Shown: positions 9,440 to 16,976 of the stretch, one piece after another
Layout of the letters: every line of letters begins with the position of its first letter
How positions within the stretch are numbered: the first letter of the stretch is position 1
NCBI RefSeq assembly: GCF_000716595.1
Contig: NZ_JNXC01000024.1
Coordinates: forward strand, 42,961 to 106,960
DNA: 64,000 nucleotides
Reading direction: 5' to 3'
Origin: Saccharothrix sp. NRRL B-16314
GTDB lineage: Bacteria > Actinomycetota > Actinomycetes > Mycobacteriales > Pseudonocardiaceae
Notes under the pieces: generated by a model
The model's database searches: none
Told to the model about the DNA's origin: nothing
Seen by the model: only the letters and a program-made list of their open reading frames with translations
Position numbers and translations under genes: made by a program

Positions 9440-10389
9440 GGCCCATTCCCCAGTCCGTTCCGGGACTTCGTGTTCAAGAACGCCCTGATGTCCTCGACGG
9501 ACACCTGGTCGGTTTCGGAGTAGCCCAGCCCCGTGCCGAGCTTGTGCTGGTACGTGCCGTGCAGGAAGCGCTGCAGCATGGCGATCGACTGGCAGTGCTT
9601 CGCCACCAGCTCGATCGCGCCTTCGCTCAGCCGGGGATAGCGCCCGGCCGCCGCGTGCCGGGACAGCCGGTCTTCGGCGAACCGCTGCGCGTCGCCCGGG
9701 TCGAGCGGGCCGACGTACAGCGTGATCGGCGGGACCCACGTCTCCAGCTGCCGCACGACGTCGGCGACCTCGTCCGGGCCGAAGTACGCGGACTCGGTCA
9801 GGAACAGCACCTTCGCGCTGCTGAACACCCGCGCGTACCGGATGACCTCGTCCACCAGCTCGTTCGGGCTCGGTAACAGCACGACGAGGGCGACCTCGTC
9901 GCGCAGCGCCCGGCCCAGGCGCGGGAAGACGCGGCGCGGCACGTCCCGGTCGCCCGTCAGCCGGTCCGCGGCCTCGACCCGCAGCGCGTCGTGGTCCACC
10001 AGCAGGTCGAACATCCGGTCGCACACCTCGACGGCGCGCTGGTCGATGGACAGCTCGTGGTCGGCGGGCAGGCACCCGGTCAGGTCCAGCACGACGCCGC
10101 GCATCCCGAGCCCGGCCAACCGGCGGGCCACCCAGTCCGCGCACCGGTTGACCAGCGCGGTCTTGCCGCAGCCCGACTCGCCGGTGACGAGCACGAGCCG
10201 GCCGTGCTCCAGCAGCCCGGTCAGGTCGCCGATCTCCAGCTGGAACTGCTGGAACGCGCTCTCGGTGCCGTCGACGGGCACGTAGTAGGCGCGGTGCTCC
10301 TGCCGGTGCCACGGCCGCAGCGGGCGCATCGGCGTGCTCTCCCAGCCGGGGAGCGGGAACGGGTTGACCGGTTCGCGGGGCGCGTTCAC
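9436..10389 (-). CDS. Small P-loop ATPase of a coupled pair
   Basis: A 317-residue AAA/STAND-like ATPase with Walker A GESGCGKT at 70-77 and a LVVLLPSPNELVDEV segment that may contain the second acidic motif. GTG 10389 follows GGGAGCGG by about 6 bases; a longer in-frame version from ATG 10479 begins in an Arg/Gly-rich stretch typical of non-coding frame extension. The N-terminal NPFPLPGWE motif resembles NPFSPM in the downstream partner, suggesting both bind the same surface. The stop overlaps the next ATG. It is first gene of a two-gene operon and convergent with the antiporter. Confidence 0.75.
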   Translation of the reverse strand: MNAPREPVNPFPLPGWESTPMRPLRPWHRQEHRAYYVPVDGTESAFQQFQLEIGDLTGLLEHGRLVLVTGESGCGKTALVNRCADWVARRLAGLGMRGVVLDLTGCLPADHELSIDQRAVEVCDRMFDLLVDHDALRVEAADRLTGDRDVPRRVFPRLGRALRDEVALVVLLPSPNELVDEVIRYARVFSSAKVLFLTESAYFGPDEVADVVRQLETWVPPITLYVGPLDPGDAQRFAEDRLSRHAAAGRYPRLSEGAIELVAKHCQSIAMLQRFLHGTYQHKLGTGLGYSETDQVSVEDIRAFLNTKSRNGLGNGP

Positions 10390-10606
10390 GACGCCGCTCC
10401 CGTGCGCACGCGCGGCAACGCGGCGGCTCGACCGGCCCGCCCGCGGTCCATGCCCACCCCCGTCGCCTCGCGGCGGCATCGCGAAAGCTTCAGCCTACCG
10501 ACGGAGAGTCGCACACGGACGCGAAACCGTGAGCGCGCCAACCCGATCGGCTCAACGGTATTAATGCGGTCGGGTCACCGTTGTGCGGAATCCGGCGACG
10601 GACGTG

Positions 10607-12007
10607 TCACCAGGCAGCGGGTGAGTAGTCCTTCAGGAAACAGCCGTACAGGTCTTCACCGAGTTCACCGCGCACGATCGGGTCGTACACCCGGGCCGCG
10701 CCGTCGACCAGGTCCAGCGGGGCGTGGAAACCCTCGGCGGCCAGCCGCATCTTGGTCGGGTGCGGCCGTTCGTCGGTGATCCAGCCGGTGTCGACGGCGG
10801 TCATCAGGATGCCGTCGGTCAGCATCTCCTCGGCGCTGGTGCGGGTCAGCATGTTCAGCGCGGCCTTGGCCATGTTCGTGTGCGGGTGGCCGGGGCCCTT
10901 GTAGGCGCGGCTGAACTGGCCTTCCATCGCCGACACGTTCACCACGTACTTGCGGCGCGCGGGCGAGGCGGCCATCGCCGGGCGCAGCCGGGAGATCAGG
11001 ATGAACGGCGCGGTGCTGTTGCACAGCTGCACCTCCAGCAGCTCCACCGGGTCCACCTCGTCGACCCGCTGCACCCAGCTGTTGACCGGGGCCTCGTCCG
11101 GCACCAGCCCGCCCGCGTCGATCTCCTTGGACCCGGCGGTGAGCGCGAGGGCCGTGACGGCGGGGATCGCGTCGGCCAGCGTGCCCGCCAGAGCCACCGG
11201 GTGCTCGGACATCGTGTGCCCGAACGTGACGAGTTCCGGCAGGGTGCCGGACGGGATGCGCCCCAGGTTCAGGGGCTCGGACTCGGCCTCGACCAGCGGC
11301 GCGTAGGAGTTCGCCGACCGGCGCACGGTCTGCGCGGCGTTGTTGATCAGGATGTCCAGCGGGCCGGCGGCGGCCACCTCGTCCGCCAGCTGCACGACCT
11401 GGGCCGGGTCGCGCAGGTCGATGCCGACCACGCGGAGCCGGTGCAGCCAGTCGGCGCTGTCGGGCATGGACGCGAACCGGCGCACCGCGTCACGCGGGAA
11501 GCGGGTCGTGATCGTGGTGTGCGCGCCGTCACGCAGCAGCCGCAGCGCGATGTACATGCCGATCTTGGCCCGGCCGCCGGTGAGCAGGGCGCGCTTGCCG
11601 GTCAGGTCCGCGCCCTGGTCGCGCTTGGCCCGGTTCAGCGCGGCGCACTCGGGGCACAGCTGGTGGTAGAACGCGTCGACCTCGGTGTACCGGCGCTTGC
11701 ACGTGTAGCAGGACCGGGCGCGCAGCAACGTGCCCGCCTTCGCGCCGGGCTCCGGCTCGCGCAGCAGCACGCCGCGGGTCTCGTCGTCGATGCGGGACGG
11801 CGAGCCGGTCGCGGTCGCCTCGATGACGGCGCGGTCGTTCGCCGAGATGGTGGCTCGGCGGTCGGCCTTGCGGCGCTTGCGGAGGTTCTTCCAGATGCCG
11901 GCGGTGGCCCGGCGGACGGCTACCGCGTCGGGGTGCTCGGTGTCCAGTTCGTCCACTTGGGCGAGCACCCTCAGGGCGATGTCCAGTTCGGCGGGGTCAA
12001 TCGACAC
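10607..12007 (-). CDS. Zinc-ribbon SDR-fold protein with altered active site
   Basis: A 466-residue protein. About residues 1-90 are helical and basic, then CYTCKRRY...CPEC forms a zinc ribbon (about 100-125), then a short-chain dehydrogenase Rossmann domain with LLTGGRAKIG for NAD(P) binding and NNAA later. The usual catalytic YxxxK is replaced: the Lys is present in TNMAK, but Thr occupies the Tyr position. The VNVSAMEG segment supplies the catalytic Ser. It may therefore bind a nucleotide cofactor without normal SDR catalysis, or use another residue. GTG 12007 or 12016 is the probable start. It is divergent from the SLOG-SLATT gene across 76 bases containing paired direct repeats. Confidence 0.75.
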   Translation of the reverse strand: MSIDPAELDIALRVLAQVDELDTEHPDAVAVRRATAGIWKNLRKRRKADRRATISANDRAVIEATATGSPSRIDDETRGVLLREPEPGAKAGTLLRARSCYTCKRRYTEVDAFYHQLCPECAALNRAKRDQGADLTGKRALLTGGRAKIGMYIALRLLRDGAHTTITTRFPRDAVRRFASMPDSADWLHRLRVVGIDLRDPAQVVQLADEVAAAGPLDILINNAAQTVRRSANSYAPLVEAESEPLNLGRIPSGTLPELVTFGHTMSEHPVALAGTLADAIPAVTALALTAGSKEIDAGGLVPDEAPVNSWVQRVDEVDPVELLEVQLCNSTAPFILISRLRPAMAASPARRKYVVNVSAMEGQFSRAYKGPGHPHTNMAKAALNMLTRTSAEEMLTDGILMTAVDTGWITDERPHPTKMRLAAEGFHAPLDLVDGAARVYDPIVRGELGEDLYGCFLKDYSPAAW

Positions 12008-12025
12008 GACCAGCACTCTACCCGC

Positions 12026-12058
12026 GGTGAAATTCGCACTCGGACGGGTGAAATTCGC
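12026..12058. promoter_or_regulatory. Paired direct repeat between divergent genes
   Basis: GGTGAAATTCGC occurs at 12026-12037 and again at 12047-12058, 21 bases apart, i.e. on the same helix face two turns apart. The second copy overlaps the likely -35 region of the SLOG-SLATT gene and both lie in front of the divergent SDR gene. This looks like a tandem operator for an unidentified regulator. Confidence 0.5.
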
Positions 12059-12070
12059 GTGAGCCACCGC

Positions 12071-12076
12071 TAGGGT
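12071..12076 (+). promoter_or_regulatory. -10 box TAGGGT, leaderless
   Basis: TAGGGT ends 8 bases before ATG 12084, fitting a transcript that begins at or next to the start codon. A GTGAAA 17 bases upstream is a weak -35. Confidence 0.5.
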
Positions 12077-12083
12077 GCCCGGC

Positions 12084-13313
12084 ATGCCTACAGCGGGTAC
12101 CGGCCCGAGGGTGCGCCGACTGGCCCATCCGGACGCCGACATCAAGGCACGTGCGCTCGGCCTGCCCCGCGGTCGACCGGCCCTCGCGGTGTTCGGCTCG
12201 GCTGATCCCCCGGACACCGACCTGGCCGCCACGGTGCTCCCGGTGCTGCGTGCGGTGCTCGCCGCCGCCGCGCGGGAGGACGCCGTCGTGATCACGGCGG
12301 GCGCCGACGTCGGCGTCACGCACCTGGTCGGCCTGGCCGCCGAATCGCTGGACGGCAGGTGGCCGAGGCTGGTCGGTGTCGCGCCGTCCGGCCGGGTCGC
12401 GGCGGAGGACGGCGAGCCCGCCGAGGGTGAGGTGCGGCTCAACGTGAACCACGACACCGCGGTCCTCGTGCCCGGCTCGCGCTGGGGCGAGGAGGCGCCC
12501 GCGCTGTTCCGCACGGTGGACGCCGTCGCCGGGTCGAAGCGCCCCGCGCTCGCGCTGCTGATCGGTGGCGACGACCTGGCCCGCGCCGCGCTGGTCGACC
12601 ACCTCGGCCGGGACCGGCCGCTGCTCGTGCTCGCCGGCACGGGTGCGCTGGCCGACGAGATCGCGGCCGGCGGCCTCGACGGCGACGACGATCTCGCGGT
12701 GCTGGTGCGCAGTGGTCAGGTGGCCGTGGTCCACCTGGACGAGGGCGCCGACAAGGTGGTCGCGGTGCTGCGGCGGGTGTTGGGCAACCGGCCCGGCGCC
12801 AAGCTGCACGCCGACGTGCCGCCGCCCGCCGTGTGGCCGCGCGTGCGGTTCCGGGCGCCCGATCCGCGCCCGGTGATCGACCCCGGCTACGTGCTGGACT
12901 ACCCGCTGCTCGCCGACGCGATCCACGAGGCCAACCAGGCGGTCGCCCCCGCGCTGCACGAGTGCGAGGTCGCCGCCCTCCGGTCGAGGGAACGCGCCCG
13001 GCTCCTCGTGGTGCTCGCCATCGCCGCCGGGTTCGGCACCACGCTGTCCGCCGCCCTGCAGGTCTGGCTGCGGGACGAGCCGTGGCCCGGTGTGCTGCTC
13101 GCGGTGTCCGGCGCGGCGGCGGCGGTGCTGGCGGTCGTGGCCCGCGGTGGCGACGACCCCGATACCCGCGTCCGCGCCGAGCAGCTGCGCGCCCTCTACT
13201 TCGACCACCTCGCCGCACCACCCGCCGCCGACGACGCCGAGCGCGAAGACCGCGCCCGCGACCTGGCGACGGCAGTGGCGCGGCTCCGCCACGAATCGGT
13301 GAGCCGCACATGA
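12084..13313 (+). CDS. SLOG (LSDAT-type) sensor fused to SLATT membrane domain
   Basis: A 409-residue protein. Residues about 30-240 fit a Rossmann-like SLOG domain of the TRPM/LSDAT kind: ALAVFGSADP, then VVITAGADVGVTHLVG (a GG-like ligand loop) and ALALLIGGDD. Residues about 280-405 fit a SLATT domain with two membrane helices near 302-328 and 333-355, followed by an acidic helical tail. In published comparative genomics, SLOG domains are proposed to sense or process nucleotide-derived messengers and SLATT domains to act as membrane effectors, possibly pores. The stop overlaps the start of a second SLATT protein (ATGA). ATG 12084 is chosen over GTG 12075 by the leaderless promoter spacing. 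Function here is inference. Confidence 0.7.
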   Translation: MPTAGTGPRVRRLAHPDADIKARALGLPRGRPALAVFGSADPPDTDLAATVLPVLRAVLAAAAREDAVVITAGADVGVTHLVGLAAESLDGRWPRLVGVAPSGRVAAEDGEPAEGEVRLNVNHDTAVLVPGSRWGEEAPALFRTVDAVAGSKRPALALLIGGDDLARAALVDHLGRDRPLLVLAGTGALADEIAAGGLDGDDDLAVLVRSGQVAVVHLDEGADKVVAVLRRVLGNRPGAKLHADVPPPAVWPRVRFRAPDPRPVIDPGYVLDYPLLADAIHEANQAVAPALHECEVAALRSRERARLLVVLAIAAGFGTTLSAALQVWLRDEPWPGVLLAVSGAAAAVLAVVARGGDDPDTRVRAEQLRALYFDHLAAPPAADDAEREDRARDLATAVARLRHESVSRT

Positions 13314-13786
13314 CCAGCGCCGGATCGACCGCAGCACCCGCAGCACCCGCACCGACCGCAGCACCCGCACCGTCGGCGGCGGTCGACGACCACCGCGAGC
13401 AGTTCCTCCGCGCCTACCTCCGGCACCGGGTGGGCGAACGCCTCGCCGGGTTCGAGCAGGCGCAGTCCCGCTACACGTCGGCGCGGCGCTGGGCGACCGC
13501 CGTCACCGTGCTGCTGTTCACCGCCGCGGCGGCGTTGGGCGCGGTGGCCGTGGCGGACGACGGGCGGCGCGCGCTGTGGGCGTTCCTGGCCACGGTGGCG
13601 GCGGCGTTGGCGACGGCGGTCACCACCTACGAGGCCGCGTTCTCGTTCCGCGCACAGTCCCGTCGTTCGGCGGACGGGGTGGCGCTGCTGCACCTGCTCC
13701 AGGCGCACGGCGCGCCGCAGGGCGAGGACGGCGTCAACGCGTTCCGCACCGAGGTGGAGAGCGTGCTGCGCCACTCGGACCAGTGA
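13310..13786 (+). CDS. Stand-alone SLATT-domain membrane protein
   Basis: The 158-residue product has a low-complexity Ala/Pro N-terminus (about residues 5-26, encoded by a GCAGCACCCGCAC-type repeat), a helical segment, two membrane helices at about 60-82 and 88-108, and a C-terminal amphipathic helix with HSDQ at the end. This is the SLATT layout (DUF4231-like). Its ATG overlaps the stop of the SLOG-SLATT gene, so both membrane proteins are likely made together and may form a mixed assembly. No enzyme motif is present. Confidence 0.7.
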   Translation: MTSAGSTAAPAAPAPTAAPAPSAAVDDHREQFLRAYLRHRVGERLAGFEQAQSRYTSARRWATAVTVLLFTAAAALGAVAVADDGRRALWAFLATVAAALATAVTTYEAAFSFRAQSRRSADGVALLHLLQAHGAPQGEDGVNAFRTEVESVLRHSDQ

Positions 13787-13843
13787 CCCGGCGCTGAAGC
13801 GGTTCCGCGGCCGGGTGGACCAGCGTCGGCGGGCCGACCGGCT

Positions 13844-14800
13844 TCAGCTGGCTGCCACGGCCAAACCGGTGGCGGCCAGCTTCGCGGCCCGCGGCGCGTG
13901 ACCCCAGATCCGCTCCTGGTACGCGCCCAGCATGGCCGCGTGGATGTCGTCCACGTACTCGGCCGCCGCGCACTCCCGGTGCCACACCAGGGTGACGCGC
14001 CGGTGAACGGGATTGCCCACGATCGGTTTCACCAGGACGCCCGGGAAGTCCTGCCCGGTCGGGAAGAAACACGCGACGGTGTGCGCGGAACGCACGAGTT
14101 CCGCGGCCGTCGCGGAATCGACTCCGAAATGCGTGCAGCGCGGCGTGAATCCGGCGGCTTCGCAGGCCAGGTGCAGGTTCAGCCGCCCGCCCCCGTAGCT
14201 CTCTTCCGGCACCGCCCATTCCTCGTCGGCCAGTTCGGACAGCCGAATCTCACTGCGGCCCGACAACCGGTGCCCGGCCGCGATTCCGACCGACATCGGT
14301 TCCGTGACGACGGTCCGGTAGTCGACTTCTTCGGGTATCCGCAGTGGACTCTGGGGAAACTCCGTCGCCAATGCGACGTCCAACTTCGCGGTGCGCACCA
14401 GTTCCAGCACCGCGTCGCTGTTGCGTTCGATATGCGTGGTCTGCGGGTGCGTCGGCAACAAAGTGCGCACCACGCCCACCAGCAACGCGGTCGGCGAACC
14501 GGCCACGCCGCCGAGCCGGATGCCCGCGGCGTCGTGCTCGGCGGCCAGTTTGCGCGCGGTGACAAGCAGATCGTCGAAGCGTTCCACCAGGTCGCGTGAT
14601 CGCAGCACGACGTGGCGGCCCAATTCGGTCAGCTCCACCCCGTCCGTGCGGCGCAGGAACAACGGAGCACCGAAGCCGCGTTCGATGCGGCGCAGCTGGG
14701 CGGTCAACCCGGCCTGCGCGATCTTCAGCGAGGAAGCGGCCCGGCTGATGCTGCCCGCTTCCGCCACCGTCAGCACGACGTGGAGGTGCCTGAGCTCCAT
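13844..14800 (-). CDS. LysR-family transcriptional regulator
   Basis: A 318-residue protein with an N-terminal winged helix-turn-helix (MELRHLHVVLTVAEAGSISR) and the periplasmic-binding-like effector domain of LysR proteins. ATG 14800 is preferred; GTG 14806 is also possible. It is divergent from the GriI/GriH-like cassette, the classic arrangement for a LysR activator controlling the adjacent operon, and the 211-base gap holds a LysR-like box and an inverted repeat. The effector may be an intermediate or product of the aminobenzoate pathway, which is a guess from context. Confidence 0.9.
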   Translation of the reverse strand: MELRHLHVVLTVAEAGSISRAASSLKIAQAGLTAQLRRIERGFGAPLFLRRTDGVELTELGRHVVLRSRDLVERFDDLLVTARKLAAEHDAAGIRLGGVAGSPTALLVGVVRTLLPTHPQTTHIERNSDAVLELVRTAKLDVALATEFPQSPLRIPEEVDYRTVVTEPMSVGIAAGHRLSGRSEIRLSELADEEWAVPEESYGGGRLNLHLACEAAGFTPRCTHFGVDSATAAELVRSAHTVACFFPTGQDFPGVLVKPIVGNPVHRRVTLVWHRECAAAEYVDDIHAAMLGAYQERIWGHAPRAAKLAATGLAVAAS

Positions 14801-14910
14801 GTTCACTGCGGCAGCCTAGGGCAAGGCGGACGGAACGGGCACCGACCGGGCGAGTGGGCAGGGGTTGACGCGGAGTCGTGAATGCGGGCCCCCGTTGCTC
14901 CAACAGGTGC

Positions 14911-14926
14911 ATAACTGAGGAATTAT
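14911..14926. promoter_or_regulatory. Candidate LysR binding box
   Basis: ATAA and TTAT are arranged as inverted 4-bp arms around 8 bases. It is one of very few AT-rich spots in the intergenic region between the LysR gene and its likely target operon. The imperfect T-N11-A fit keeps confidence low. Confidence 0.35.
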
Positions 14927-14932
14927 CGCCAC

Positions 14933-15007
14933 CTCACACCTCCCGCCGCGCTCACCGGTTCGACCACCCTGCTGGTGGCTATCGCCGAATACCCGGGGAG
15001 GTGTGAG
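14933..15007 (+). promoter_or_regulatory. Long-range inverted repeat sequestering the ribosome site of the aldolase gene
   Basis: CTCACACCTCCC (14933-14944) and GGGAGGTGTGAG (14996-15007) are perfect 12-base complements 51 bases apart. The right arm contains the GGAGG ribosome site used by ATG 15012. A smaller hairpin (CCACC-CTGCT-GGTGG) lies inside. In RNA this would hide the ribosome site, so it could be a translational switch; as DNA it could be a split operator for the LysR protein. Confidence 0.55.
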
Positions 15008-15011
15008 CGAC

Positions 15012-15809
15012 ATGAGGAAAGCGTTGCGGCTGCGACGCCTTTCCCGTCCGCGCGACGACAGGTACCTCTTCGTCCCGCTCGACCACAGCGTTTCCGATGG
15101 TCCAGTGGTGCCGCGCGACCGGTGGCACGACCTCATCGACTCCGTGGTCGTGGGCGGCGCCGACGCCATCATCGTCCACAAAGGACGAGTCCGGATGATC
15201 GACCCGGACGTGCTGGCCGGCTGCGCGCTGGTCGTCCACCTGAGCGCGGGCACCGCGCACGCCGCGGACACCAACGCCAAGGTGCTGGTCGGCGAGGTGG
15301 ACGAGGCGCTGCGACTGGGCGCCGACGCGGTGAGCGTGCACGTCAACATCGGCGCGGACACCGAGGAGCGGCAGCTCGTCGACTTCGGCGTGGTCGCCAA
15401 GGCGTGCGACGAGTGGAACGTGCCGCTGATCGCCATGGCCTACCCGCGCGGACCGCGGATCGCCGACCCGAACGACCCCGCGCTGCTCGCCCACGTGGTG
15501 AACATCGCGGTCGACCTCGGCGCCGACATCGTCAAGACGAACCTCGCCCTGCCCGCCGAGCGGATGGCCGACGTCATCGCCAGCTGCCCGATCCCCGTGC
15601 TGGTCGCGGGCGGTCCGGCGACCGGCGGCAGCGTGGTCGACCACGCCCGCACCGCGATGGCGGTCGGCTGCTCGGGCCTCGCCGTCGGCCGTCGGGTGTT
15701 CACCTCGCCCGCGCCGATGTCGCTGGTCGCGGAACTCGCGTCGATCGTCCACGACGACACCGAGGCGGACCTGGTCCGCGCCATGACGGGCGTCGTGGCC
15801 TCGTCATGA
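15012..15809 (+). CDS. GriI-like aldolase (DhnA/ADH synthase family)
   Basis: The 265-residue protein belongs to the class I aldolase DhnA family, which includes archaeal 2-amino-3,7-dideoxy-D-threo-hept-6-ulosonate synthase and GriI of grixazone biosynthesis. FVPLDHSVSDGP near the N-terminus, DAIIVHKG, and DIVKTNLALP (with the Schiff-base Lys) match the family. GriI condenses aspartate semialdehyde with a triose phosphate to a C7 sugar acid. ATG 15012 is 10 bases after GGAGG; GTG 15003 is too close to that site. Pairing with a DHQ synthase II homologue supports the 3-amino-4-hydroxybenzoate pathway over the archaeal aromatic amino acid route. Confidence 0.8.
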   Translation: MRKALRLRRLSRPRDDRYLFVPLDHSVSDGPVVPRDRWHDLIDSVVVGGADAIIVHKGRVRMIDPDVLAGCALVVHLSAGTAHAADTNAKVLVGEVDEALRLGADAVSVHVNIGADTEERQLVDFGVVAKACDEWNVPLIAMAYPRGPRIADPNDPALLAHVVNIAVDLGADIVKTNLALPAERMADVIASCPIPVLVAGGPATGGSVVDHARTAMAVGCSGLAVGRRVFTSPAPMSLVAELASIVHDDTEADLVRAMTGVVASS

Positions 15810-15901
15810 CCACGTCGCCCGCGGCCACCGCCGGCCACCGGACCGGCGGTGCGACGGCCGCGGGCGGCGTTCGGGCATTTCACTCATTGGAGAACCGTTG
15901 A
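15806..15901 (+). CDS. Possible 31-codon bridging ORF
   Basis: ATG 15806 overlaps the aldolase stop (ATGA) and its own TGA at 15899-15901 overlaps the TTG start of the next gene (TTGA), so it would exactly bridge the 88-base gap. The product is Ala/Gly/Thr rich with no recognisable domain and no ribosome site. It may only serve to couple translation of the two enzymes, or be chance. Confidence 0.25.
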   Translation: MTTSPAATAGHRTGGATAAGGVRAFHSLENR

Positions 15902-16971
15902 AGTTCGCCTGGATCGACCTCCGAACCGTCCCCGAAGCGCAGCGCGAAGCCGTGGTCGACGCGGCCGTGCACGCCCGCCTCGCCGGCGTGGTCTCCGACG
16001 ACCCGGCGCTGCTGGACACGTTGCCGCCGACGATCACCCGGGTGCTCGTCGCCGACGCGGCGGTCGAGAGCCCGCACCTGGTCACCGTGGTGGTGGACGA
16101 CCAGGACCGGCTGGACCGGCTCGCCGCCGACGCGGCGTTCGTGCAGGTGCGCGACGACCGCACGCTCAAGCTGGCGTGCGAGGCGGCGGTGCGGCTCGGG
16201 CACACCGTGGTGGAGTTCGCGGACCCGACGAAGATCCCGCTGGAGATCGTCATCGCCGCCGCCGACGGCGCGGCGGGCAAGCTGATCTGCGTGGTGGCCG
16301 ACCTCGAAGAGGCCGGGATCGCGCTGGACGTGCTGGAGCACGGCTCGGACGGCGTGCTGATGGCGCCGCGCGACGCGACCGACGTGTTCAAGCTGGCCCG
16401 GCTGCTGGAGGCGACCACCCCGCCGCTGGCGCTGACCACGCTCGTCGTCCAGGGCATCACCCACAACGGCCTGGGCGACCGGGTCTGCGTGGACACCGCC
16501 TCGCACTTCCGGGAGGACGAGGGCATCCTCGTCGGCTCCTACTCGTCCGGCTTCATCCTGTGCTGCAGCGAGACGCACCCGCTGCCGTACATGCCGACCC
16601 GCCCGTTCCGGGTCAACGCGGGCGCCCTGCACTCGTACGTGCTCGGCCCGGACAACCGCACCAACTACCTCTCCGAGCTGCGCTCGGGCAGCACCGTGCT
16701 CGCGGTCGACTCCGAGGGCCGCACCCGCAAGCTCACCGTCGGCCGGGCCAAGCTCGAGTCCCGCCCGATCCTGACCATCACCGCGCACTCGCCCGAGGGC
16801 GTCGAGGTCAGCCTCACCGTGCAGGACGACTGGCACGTGCGGGTGCTCGGGCCGGGCGGGAAGGTCCGCAACGTCACCGAGCTCCAGCGGGGTGACGAGC
16901 TGCTCGGCTACATCGCGACCGAGCAGCGGCACGTGGGCATCCCCATCGGCGAGTTCTGCAAGGAGACCTGA
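15898..16971 (+). CDS. GriH-like 3-dehydroquinate synthase II family enzyme
   Basis: A 357-residue member of the DHQ synthase II family (archaeal AroB-prime). Conserved family features include FAWIDLR at the start, DGVLMAPRD, GDRVCVDT, VGSYSSGFILCCSET and RPFRVNAGA. GriH, a close relative, turns the C7 product of GriI into 3-amino-4-hydroxybenzoate, while the archaeal enzyme makes dehydroquinate by oxidative deamination. TTG 15898 is the only sensible start, with GGAGAA 4 bases before it. It lies between the GriI-like gene and an acyl-AMP ligase, as in a specialised metabolite cassette. Confidence 0.8.
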   Translation: MKFAWIDLRTVPEAQREAVVDAAVHARLAGVVSDDPALLDTLPPTITRVLVADAAVESPHLVTVVVDDQDRLDRLAADAAFVQVRDDRTLKLACEAAVRLGHTVVEFADPTKIPLEIVIAAADGAAGKLICVVADLEEAGIALDVLEHGSDGVLMAPRDATDVFKLARLLEATTPPLALTTLVVQGITHNGLGDRVCVDTASHFREDEGILVGSYSSGFILCCSETHPLPYMPTRPFRVNAGALHSYVLGPDNRTNYLSELRSGSTVLAVDSEGRTRKLTVGRAKLESRPILTITAHSPEGVEVSLTVQDDWHVRVLGPGGKVRNVTELQRGDELLGYIATEQRHVGIPIGEFCKET

Positions 16972-16976
16972 GCCGG

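Noticed and set aside
9436-9442. Frameshift between the two ATPase genes
   Set aside because: The ATGA overlap is a common translational coupling arrangement, and each protein has its own P-loop and a complete N-terminus.
6332-9523. Open frame of 1063 codons on the plus strand
   Set aside because: It crosses the antiporter gene and runs antisense to the ATPase gene, with an Arg/Pro-rich product and no domain match.
7163-10312. Single 1049-residue ATPase spanning both ATPase genes
   Set aside because: The upstream part is the wrong frame of the small ATPase gene; ATG 9439 overlapping that gene's stop is a better start.
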